A stretch of 12,349 nt of DNA from an uncultured Clostridia bacterium. Lineage in GTDB: Bacteria; Bacillota; Clostridia; Monoglobales; Firm-18. Of this stretch, positions 7,268 through 12,349 are shown piece after piece. Positions within the stretch are counted from its first letter, which is position 1, and each line of letters starts with the position of its first letter. Below the pieces are notes generated by a model that saw only the letters and a program-made list of their open reading frames with translations, was not told where the DNA came from and did not search any database. Where the stretch lies: positions 1 to 12,349 of the forward strand of contig CALDNB010000236.1 of NCBI GenBank assembly GCA_937914775.1, read 5' to 3'. Made by a program: the position numbers and the translations under genes.

Positions 7268-7701
7268 TTGTGCCCATTCCTTTCTGTAACTGTAATGTTA
7301 AAGTTGTTGACGGATAGCATACTGTTGTTAATATCAATAGTGTATTTGCAGGAAAGTTGTCCGCCATTTTCACTTATATCTATATCTACGTATTCGGAGC
7401 AAACTCCTATACTTAACCCGCCGTACCCTGTTTCGTAGCAGCAGGTGTGAGTTTTGCCCTGCTCGAAAATAAGGTGGGTGTTGTTTTCACCGAAACGCAT
7501 CATTGTAACAATGGCTGAATCGGTGTCAACTTTAAGGGTGGTGGTTGTCCCTTTCATACCTGTCAGTTCTGATTCCTGATAGGTAATATAGTAGTGTCCG
7601 CCTTTTTTATAAAATTTTCCTTCTGTTAAAAATTCAAAGTTCTCCTTGTTGTCCTCATCCTGCTGACTGCCTTTGAATGAAATCAATACATCTTTAGTCA
7701 T
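7264..7701 (-). CDS. DUF1934 (YwiB-like) small beta-barrel protein
   Basis: The 145-residue protein fits DUF1934, the B. subtilis YwiB family, which is predicted to form a lipocalin-like beta-barrel and has no established biochemical role. The family pattern is visible: G-K-FYKKGGHYYITYQESELTGMKG (29-51), T-T-LKV, M-RFGE (68-72), a central hydrophobic strand, YETGYGGLSIGV (89-100) and a final GG-L-C-KYTIDINN. There is no signal peptide, so it is cytoplasmic. Genes of this family commonly sit directly before argS in Firmicutes, as here, where the two overlap by 4 bases. The AAGGA site (7709-7713) overlaps the murI stop. The conserved link to argS suggests a connection with translation or arginine, but that is inference. 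Confidence 0.85.
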   Translation of the reverse strand: MTKDVLISFKGSQQDEDNKENFEFLTEGKFYKKGGHYYITYQESELTGMKGTTTTLKVDTDSAIVTMMRFGENNTHLIFEQGKTHTCCYETGYGGLSIGVCSEYVDIDISENGGQLSCKYTIDINNSMLSVNNFNITVTERNGHK

Positions 7702-7711
7702 AATTATATCC

Positions 7712-8503
7712 TTAATATTTGTTAATATCTGTTTTTTCTATCTCCACGCCGTCACCTAAAAAAGTTCTGGCTAAAGTTACAAATTCATCTGTCATATCGC
7801 TTACAAAGTATTTGTGGGAGGGTGCGCCCTCTGACAAACTGTCGGAACTTTTTAGCATTTCCAGAATGTAGTTTGCAGTGGGAATTCCGCAGTTTATAAG
7901 GGTAACATCTTCTCCCATAATGACTTTTATCGCATCGCTTAAAAGGGGATAATGAGTGCAGCCTAAAATTAAGGTGTCAACACCCTGCTCTTTTAAATCC
8001 TTTAAGTAGTCCTTAGCAATCATACGTGCAACTTCGCTGTTGCTGTAGCCGTTTTCTGCCAAAGGAACAAATAAAGGACAGGCTTTTTCATACACGGTTA
8101 TTCCCTTTTTTTCACAAAGCAAAGACTGGTACATACCGCTGTTTATTGTTGCCGTTGTACCTATTATGCCGATTTTGCCGTTTTTAGTAGTCTCAAGGGC
8201 ATACTGTGCAGTAGGCTTAACTACACCGATTATGGGCACGTCGCAGTCCTTTATGGCAGGTAATCCCACCGCAGAGGCTGTACCGCAGGCAACTACTATT
8301 GCCTTTATATCGTTGCTTTTTAGAAAGTTAATGTCCTGCTTTACATATTGAATTATCGTTTCTGTGCCTCTGTTACCGTATGGTACTCTGCCTGTGTCCC
8401 CGAAGTATATTATACTTTCGTTGGGCATAAGTCTGCGGATTTCCTTTACTACTGTAAGTCCGCCCATACCGCTGTCAAAGACGCCTATGGGTCTTTTGTC
8501 CAT
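7712..8503 (-). CDS. murI: Glutamate racemase
   Basis: This cofactor-independent racemase makes D-glutamate for the peptidoglycan stem peptide. At 263 residues it has the normal length. The N-terminal IGVFDSGMGGLTV (6-18) carries the first acidic residue (D10) and S11. PYGNRG is at 41-46. The two catalytic cysteines are C73 in VVACGTASA and C182 in LGCTHYPLL, followed by H184. The first cysteine motif reads ACGTA where most family members have ACNTA, an uncommon change beside the active site (see findings). An AGAGG site lies 9 bases upstream and the start is 2 bases after the ddl stop. Together the two genes supply both D-amino-acid building blocks of the wall. Confidence 0.95.
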   Translation of the reverse strand: MDKRPIGVFDSGMGGLTVVKEIRRLMPNESIIYFGDTGRVPYGNRGTETIIQYVKQDINFLKSNDIKAIVVACGTASAVGLPAIKDCDVPIIGVVKPTAQYALETTKNGKIGIIGTTATINSGMYQSLLCEKKGITVYEKACPLFVPLAENGYSNSEVARMIAKDYLKDLKEQGVDTLILGCTHYPLLSDAIKVIMGEDVTLINCGIPTANYILEMLKSSDSLSEGAPSHKYFVSDMTDEFVTLARTFLGDGVEIEKTDINKY

Positions 8504-8505
8504 AA

Positions 8506-9519
8506 TTATTTACCTCTTTTTAATGCTAAATTAATAAGGTTTGTTACTGTGTTTTTAACAGGGCTTCCTGTTGCTTCCCAGGTAATGGGGAACAAACTTC
8601 CTCCCGTAAATCCCGGAATTGTGTTTATTTCGTTTAAATATATCTTTCCGTCATCTTTTGACATAAAAAAGTCAACTCGTGAAAAGCCCTGACAATCTGC
8701 CGCTTTGTATGCTTTTATTGCATATTCACGGATTTTCTTTTCCGTCTCCTGGTCAACAGGAGCAGGGACTAACAAATCGCATCCGCCCCCTTTGTATTTT
8801 GCGTCAAAATCGTAAAAATCATTAGACTTTACAACTATTTCTCCTAATTTTGCACCCTCGGGACTGTCGTTGCCCATAACTGCACATTCAATTTCTCTTG
8901 CATTTATAAAGGCTTCAACCAATACTTTGCTGTCATATTTAAATGCTTCACGTACTGCAGACACAAGTTCTGACTGTTCTTTAACCTTTGCAGTACCGAA
9001 AGATGAACCTGCATTAGATGGTTTTACAAATACGGGATACGTAAATTTTTCGTTTACTTTTGTAATTATTTCCTCGTCGGTAGCGGAGGGAGTAAGAAGT
9101 ACCCAATCTACTTGCGGAATACCGTGGGCATCAAAAATAAATTTTGCCATTGCTTTGTCCATACATAATGCACTTGACAATACACCGCAGCCCGTGTATG
9201 GAATCTGTGCAAGTTCCAAAAGCCCCTGCACTGTGCCGTCTTCACCGTTTTTGCCGTGAAGTGCAATAAATACCACGTCTATTTTTATTTCTTCGTATGT
9301 ACCTTTGTCAAAGACAATAATTGCTTTTTTTGTACTGTCGGGAGAAATGATGGCATTCTTGCCCTCGCAAAGCCATTCACCCTCTTTTGTAATGAAGATT
9401 TTATATACATTATATAACTCTGTGTCCATATTTTTTATTATGTTTCCTGCGGAAACTACAGATACATCGTGCTCGGAGGAATTTCCGCCGTAAATAACGC
9501 AAACGTTTAATTTTGACAC
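8506..9519 (-). CDS. ddl: D-alanine-D-alanine ligase
   Basis: This ATP-grasp enzyme joins two D-alanines for peptidoglycan precursors in the cytoplasm. Its 337 residues fit the family. Seen are the N-terminal YGGNSSEHDVSVVSA (10-24), LHGKNGEDGTVQG (87-99), PVFVKPSNAGSSFG (162-175), the omega-loop FYDFDAKY (235-242), where the final KY is the D-Ala-D-Ala form rather than the altered loop of vancomycin-type D-Ala-D-Lac ligases, and the Mg/ATP site EINTIPGFT (297-305). The start is GTG (9517-9519); no in-frame ATG lies upstream near a ribosome site. The best site, GGGAAAGG (9532-9539), is 12 bases away, a rather long gap that may lower expression. It is the first gene of the seven-gene operon. 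Confidence 0.95.
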   Translation of the reverse strand: MSKLNVCVIYGGNSSEHDVSVVSAGNIIKNMDTELYNVYKIFITKEGEWLCEGKNAIISPDSTKKAIIVFDKGTYEEIKIDVVFIALHGKNGEDGTVQGLLELAQIPYTGCGVLSSALCMDKAMAKFIFDAHGIPQVDWVLLTPSATDEEIITKVNEKFTYPVFVKPSNAGSSFGTAKVKEQSELVSAVREAFKYDSKVLVEAFINAREIECAVMGNDSPEGAKLGEIVVKSNDFYDFDAKYKGGGCDLLVPAPVDQETEKKIREYAIKAYKAADCQGFSRVDFFMSKDDGKIYLNEINTIPGFTGGSLFPITWEATGSPVKNTVTNLINLALKRGK

Positions 9520-9562
9520 TGTATAATCATACCTTTCCCATTATAAAATACCTATTCAATAT

Positions 9563-9591
9563 ATTATAGCAAAAAATTATAAAATTATCAA
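9563..9591 (-). promoter_or_regulatory. Promoter of the ddl-murI-argS-metY operon
   Basis: On the minus strand TTGATA (9591-9586), a 17-bp spacer and a perfect TATAAT (9568-9563) preceded by TGC form a sigma-A promoter with an extended -10. The start would be near 9556, giving a leader of about 37 bases before the GTG. This is the only clear promoter seen for the seven minus-strand genes; internal ones were not searched exhaustively. Confidence 0.82.
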
Positions 9592-9742
9592 TAGATTTTT
9601 GAAATAAATAAAATGTCGTATTTTGACATACTTGTCCCGAAAATCAGTTTTCACATTTTTTTACAAATGCTGATTTATCAGTGCTTTTTGCACCTGAAGT
9701 TGGCGTGAAATGTCGTTAGTTTCTTTGCTGTAATATAACTAC

Positions 9743-9756
9743 AAAAGCGCTTTTGA
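9743..9756. promoter_or_regulatory. Perfect palindrome, possible operator
   Basis: CAAAAGCGCTTTTG is a perfect 14-bp palindrome with no loop. Its core AAAGCGCTTT, with a central CG, is like operators of LacI/GalR-family repressors including cre sites, but the outer bases (CA..TG) do not fit the cre consensus. It lies downstream of a weak -10-like TAATAT (9732-9737). Whether a protein binds it is unknown. Confidence 0.4.
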
Positions 9757-9768
9757 ATATTTTAAAGA

Positions 9769-9802
9769 AGGAGATATATTATTGCAAAAAAGTAAAACCT
9801 AA
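9769..9802 (+). pseudogene. Possible decayed gene start: strong ribosome site followed by a 6-codon frame
   Basis: AAGGAG (9769-9774) is followed after 7 bases by TTG (9782-9784), and the frame MQKSKT stops at TAA (9800-9802). The A-rich leader and well-spaced site resemble a true gene start, but the frame ends at once and a REP-like fragment begins directly after it. It could be the leftover front of a lost gene, a very short leader peptide, or chance. A low-confidence call. Confidence 0.25.
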
Positions 9803-9833
9803 GACAATTTGGGGACGGGGCAGTTTTTGTTAC
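9803..9833. repeat. REP-like fragment with a GGGGACGGGG core
   Basis: The stretch contains TTTGGGGACGGGGCAG (9808-9823), strikingly G-rich for this AT-rich intergenic region, with GACAA on the left and TTGTTAC on the right. Short dispersed elements with a GGGGACGG core and GACA/TGTC-like ends are, to my recollection, common in clostridial and related genomes and are linked to REP-type transposases. Only one half of a palindrome is visible here. The identification rests on resemblance only. Confidence 0.35.
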
Positions 9834-9916
9834 AAACAGGTAGCGTTATCAATTAAAAGAGTTATATACAGTAACAATAATATTCAGATGCAAGATTTTG
9901 CAAAACAATTTCACTC

Positions 9917-9945
9917 TTGACTATTTTGGTCAATTTAGATATAAT
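9917..9945 (+). promoter_or_regulatory. secDF promoter
   Basis: TTGACT (9917-9922), a 17-bp spacer and a perfect TATAAT (9940-9945) give a strong sigma-A promoter. The start would be near 9952 with a leader of about 25 bases carrying AAGGAGG (9963-9969). The -35 hexamer is also one arm of an inverted repeat TTGAC-N7-GTCAA (9917-9933), which could be an operator. Confidence 0.8.
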
Positions 9946-9977
9946 ATCATTATGTATATTTTAAGGAGGAAGAAAAG

Positions 9978-11267
9978 ATGACAGCAAAGTCAAAAAGTCT
10001 TACTAAATTGCTTGTTGCAGTTTTGTTGATTGCAGCGGTACTTTATATTTCTCTTTTCGGAATTGACGGCACAGCCGTTACAGGCGCATTAAAAGAGAAT
10101 TCAGGTATTAAGCAAGGTCTTGATTTAAGCGGTGGTTCTGTTATTACCTATCAGGCAGAAGTGGAGAACCCATCAGACGAAGATATGGGAGTAGTAATTT
10201 CAATGCTTCGTACCCGTCTTGACGGTTTGGGTTACACAGAAGCAACTATTACAAGACAGGGTATTGACAAAATAAGAATTGAAATTCCCAATGTTGATGA
10301 CCCCGATAAAGCAAAAGAAACAATCGGTGCAACTGCAGAACTTACATTCCGTGACAAAGATTTTAACGTTTTGTTAACAGGAAGTGACGTTAAGGATGCA
10401 AGACAGCAGTACGGACAAATAAGCGAAGCAGGTGTAAGTGAGCATTACATTGAACTTACATTAACACCGGAAGGTAAAGAGAAATTCTCACAGGCAACTG
10501 CAGTAGTTTCAGGTTATGGAAACAACGAAAACTTTATTGCAATTATGCTTGACAACAATGTTGTATCTGCACCTTTTGTTTATGAGCAGATTAACAGCGA
10601 CTCCTGTATAATTTCAGGTAGTTTTGATGCTGAAAGTTCAAAATATCTTGCAGACGTTATAAGAGCAGGTAAATTACCTTTTGGTTTACAGGCGGCAGAA
10701 ACAAGAGTTGTTGGCGCAACACTTGGTGAAGAAGCGTTAAAAACAAGTCTTTATGCTTGTTTGATCGGTATTTTACTGGTTATGGTATTTATGCTTGTTA
10801 TTTACAGACTGCCCGGTTTTGTATCATGTATAGCACTTTGTGCTTACGTTGCACTTATGGCGTTTGGTCTTAACTACTTCGGTGTAAACTTAAGTCTTCC
10901 CGGTATTGCAGGTATTGTCCTTGGCGTAGGTATGGCAGTTGACGCTAACGTAATTATATTTGAACGTGTTAAAGACGAATTAAGAAACGGCAAAACAACA
11001 GGTGCTGCTGTTGATGCAGGTTTCAAAAGAGCGTTCACATCAATTTTAGATGCTAACATTACAACGCTTATTGCAGCAGGAGTACTTCTGGTATTCGGCA
11101 CAGGACAAATCAAAGGCTTTGCAATAACACTTATGATGGGTATTATAGCAAGTATGATTACAGCAATTTTAGTAACAAGATTCTTGTTAAGACAAACAAT
11201 AGGTTTAAATATAAGAAATCCAAGACTGTACGGTCTTTCAGCGAAGGGAGGCAACAAGAATGCTTAA
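9978..11267 (+). CDS. secD: Protein translocase subunit SecD
   Basis: SecD is an RND-type membrane protein that, with SecF, uses the proton or sodium gradient to pull proteins through SecYEG late in export. The 429 residues are normal for short Firmicute SecD and far below the 615 of E. coli. The first membrane helix is at about 10-28. A large extracytoplasmic region (about 30-245) opens with the GLDLSGGS motif (47-54). Five more helices lie at about 256-402. The hallmark GMAVDANVIIFERVKDE (318-334) contains the Asp (D322) and Arg (R330) tied to ion coupling. The ATG has AAGGAGG (9963-9969) 8 bases upstream. The last codons overlap the start of secF by 8 bases. No yajC is present in the window. 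Confidence 0.97.
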   Translation: MTAKSKSLTKLLVAVLLIAAVLYISLFGIDGTAVTGALKENSGIKQGLDLSGGSVITYQAEVENPSDEDMGVVISMLRTRLDGLGYTEATITRQGIDKIRIEIPNVDDPDKAKETIGATAELTFRDKDFNVLLTGSDVKDARQQYGQISEAGVSEHYIELTLTPEGKEKFSQATAVVSGYGNNENFIAIMLDNNVVSAPFVYEQINSDSCIISGSFDAESSKYLADVIRAGKLPFGLQAAETRVVGATLGEEALKTSLYACLIGILLVMVFMLVIYRLPGFVSCIALCAYVALMAFGLNYFGVNLSLPGIAGIVLGVGMAVDANVIIFERVKDELRNGKTTGAAVDAGFKRAFTSILDANITTLIAAGVLLVFGTGQIKGFAITLMMGIIASMITAILVTRFLLRQTIGLNIRNPRLYGLSAKGGNKNA

Positions 11268-12159
11268 AGTTGTAGAAAACAAAAAAATATTCTTTTCCAT
11301 CTCAATCGCTATTATTCTTGTTGGTTTGGTATTTTACTTTGTAAACGGCGGATTAAACCTTGACATTGATTATATCGGTGGAACAAACCTTCACCTTGAT
11401 TTGGGTGAAACTTATGACGTAGCAGATGTTGAAGCGTTGGTAACAGAAACACTTCCCGGTACAACACCCCGTGTTGTTAAAGGCGGAGCAGAGGGTACAG
11501 AAGTTATGATTACTGTAAAAGAACTTTCTGACGAAGACAGTACAAAACTTTTAAATGCAATAAGAGAAAAATATGACCCCTCATACAACGCAGAAGAGGA
11601 AGTTGAAACAAACTTCAAAGTATTTTCACGCGATACAGTTTCTGCAACAATCGGTAAAGAACTTGGACAAAGTGCAGTAACATCTGCAATAATTGCAGTA
11701 CTTTTGATGCTTGTATATATCTCAATCAGATTTGAATTCTGGTCAGGTATTGCTGCAGTAGTATCTCTTGTTCACAACGTGTTGTTGGTTTTGAGTGTTT
11801 ACTCAATATTCAACCTACCAATCAACTCAACATTCATTGCAGCAATATTAACCATTGTAGGTTATACAATCAACGATACAATCGTTATCTTTGACAGAAT
11901 CAGAGAAAACAATAAATATGCGAAGAAAACACCTTTTGGAGAAGTTGTAAATGCCAGTGTAACACAGTCACTTACACGTTCAATCAATACTTCAGTTACA
12001 ACATTGCTTTCAATCGTTGTACTTTATATCCTTGGTGTTAACTCAATAAAAACTTTCGCATTCCCCATTATCATCGGTGTATTAATCGGAACATATTCTT
12101 CAATTTTTATTGCAAGTCCGGTATGGTCACTATTCAAACGCGAAAAGAAAAACGCATAA
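11260..12159 (+). CDS. secF: Protein translocase subunit SecF
   Basis: SecF is the partner of SecD in the Sec accessory complex. The 299 residues have one N-terminal helix (about 11-28), an extracytoplasmic domain (30-135) starting with DIDYIGGTN (35-43), and five helices between about 138 and 288. The signature GYTINDTIVIFDRIREN (201-217) is intact, including D206 and R213. The start is the ATG at 11260-11262 inside the end of secD, with AAGGGAGG (11244-11251) 8 bases upstream in the secD coding sequence, so the two are probably translated in a fixed ratio. SecD and SecF are separate here, unlike the fused SecDF of B. subtilis. A strong terminator follows 8 bases after the stop. Confidence 0.97.
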   Translation: MLKVVENKKIFFSISIAIILVGLVFYFVNGGLNLDIDYIGGTNLHLDLGETYDVADVEALVTETLPGTTPRVVKGGAEGTEVMITVKELSDEDSTKLLNAIREKYDPSYNAEEEVETNFKVFSRDTVSATIGKELGQSAVTSAIIAVLLMLVYISIRFEFWSGIAAVVSLVHNVLLVLSVYSIFNLPINSTFIAAILTIVGYTINDTIVIFDRIRENNKYAKKTPFGEVVNASVTQSLTRSINTSVTTLLSIVVLYILGVNSIKTFAFPIIIGVLIGTYSSIFIASPVWSLFKREKKNA

Positions 12160-12164
12160 GAACA

Positions 12165-12204
12165 GATAAAAAGACTGAACACTCTGTGTTCAGTCTTTTT
12201 TTAT
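12165..12204. terminator. Bidirectional terminator after secF
   Basis: A perfect 15-bp stem (12168-12182 with 12186-12200) around a TCT loop has an A5 start and a T-rich end, so it can stop transcription both ways. It closes secDF and the convergent minus-strand gene, whose TAA (12201-12203) lies in the T tract. Its core AAGACTGAAC matches the terminator at 2180-2213. Confidence 0.92.
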
Positions 12205-12349
12205 GCAATATCATATTCGAACAGCATCTTTTTAAAGTCAAGGGTTTTAAGTTCGCTTTCGTTCTGATGCTTTGCAATATCGTGCTGGGCATCAAGATAG
12301 TTTGTTTCCAACTGGGGTAATTCTAAAAATTCACTTAACTCACTTATAA
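12201..12349 (-). CDS. C-terminal end of an unidentified protein (partial)
   Basis: A minus-strand frame is open from the right edge of the window to TAA (12201-12203), giving 48 residues ending LDFKKMLFEYDIA. The composition is that of a real, acidic, largely helical soluble protein end (LSEFLELPQLE, then DAQHDIAKHQ), with no Cys, membrane segment or motif I recognise. The stop is placed directly at a bidirectional terminator in convergent order with secF, which supports a genuine gene end. The start and family lie outside the window. Confidence 0.55.
   Translation of the reverse strand, partial: ISELSEFLELPQLETNYLDAQHDIAKHQNESELKTLDFKKMLFEYDIA

Larger units (their letters stand above)
9592..9912. 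other. Long divergent intergenic stretch with inverted repeats, no full gene
   Basis: About 320 bases lie between the ddl and secD promoters. Items seen are an inverted repeat ATGTC-N7-GACAT (9613-9629), small hairpins GAAAA-TCAG-TTTTC (9639-9652) and CTGAT-TT-ATCAG (9670-9681), a perfect 14-bp palindrome (9743-9756), a ribosome-site-plus-short-frame unit (9769-9802), a REP-like fragment (9803-9833) and TGCAA-GATT-TTGCA (9889-9902). I recognise no riboswitch, tRNA or small RNA, and no reading frame of useful length. Confidence 0.6.

Noticed and set aside
8870..9259. Plus-strand open frame of 129 codons inside ddl
   Set aside because: It is antisense to the ATP-grasp core of ddl and has no credible start signal.
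8506..9519. Vancomycin-type D-Ala-D-Lac ligase
   Set aside because: The omega loop keeps the KY of D-Ala-D-Ala ligases, and no vanH or vanX neighbour is present.
9639..9681. Small hairpins GAAAA-TCAG-TTTTC and CTGAT-TT-ATCAG as a terminator or riboswitch
   Set aside because: Stems are only 5 bp and AT-rich, no gene ends here, and no known riboswitch core can be traced.
9743..9756. Catabolite-responsive (cre) site
   Set aside because: The core fits, but the outer bases are CA and TG where cre needs TG and CA, so only a general LacI-type operator resemblance is kept.
9827..9877. Inverted repeat TTGTTAC/GTAACAA as ends of a mobile element
   Set aside because: Seven-bp arms 37 bases apart with no transposase and no target duplication are easily due to chance.

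Overview
The window looks like chromosomal DNA of a low-GC Gram-positive anaerobe of the Clostridia, probably a host- or gut-associated and perhaps uncultured lineage. Three things suggest this: A+T-rich coding, strong AGGAGG-type ribosome binding sites with TTG and GTG starts, and the gene content (argS next to a DUF1934/YwiB gene, a separate short SecD and SecF pair, a DegV-like protein end). This placement is an inference from gene content; no marker gene fixes the taxon. I see no rRNA, tRNA, CRISPR array, phage gene or intact insertion sequence.

Layout. (1) Bases 1-51 are the last 16 codons of a plus-strand gene, probably DegV family, followed by a terminator hairpin. (2) 127-2191 is a self-contained carbohydrate module: a GH172/DUF2961 glycoside hydrolase on the minus strand and a divergent AraC-family regulator on the plus strand. 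Their promoters overlap face to face within about 45 bp, with repeats just upstream of the hydrolase promoter that could be regulator sites. (3) 2214-9519 is one minus-strand operon of seven tightly packed genes read from a strong promoter at 9563-9591: ddl, murI, a DUF1934 gene, argS, a secreted protein with an SLH-like N-terminus, an S41 C-terminal processing protease with PDZ and peptidoglycan-binding domains, and a MetY-type O-acetylhomoserine sulfhydrylase. Gaps run from a 4-base overlap to 14 bases, and several ribosome binding sites lie in or beside the stop of the preceding gene. (4) 9520-9977 is a long divergent intergenic region with both promoters, several inverted repeats and what may be a decayed short gene carrying a REP-like fragment. 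(5) 9978-12159 is secD-secF, with an 8-base overlap. (6) 12201-12349 is the C-terminal end of an unidentified minus-strand gene that converges on secF.

How the genes work together. ddl and murI supply D-Ala-D-Ala and D-Glu for peptidoglycan. The two signal-peptide proteins further down the operon (S41 protease and SLH-like protein) probably act at the cell wall. argS and metY add translation and sulfur amino-acid metabolism to the same transcript. SecDF, divergent from that operon, drives the late stage of Sec export that the secreted proteins need. Both convergent gene ends (AraC/metY and secF/unknown) are closed by bidirectional terminators sharing the same core stem.

No clearly new system is proven here. 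The best candidates for a second look are the compact AraC/GH172 control region, the SLH-like protein/protease pair and the remnant-like stretch upstream of secD.
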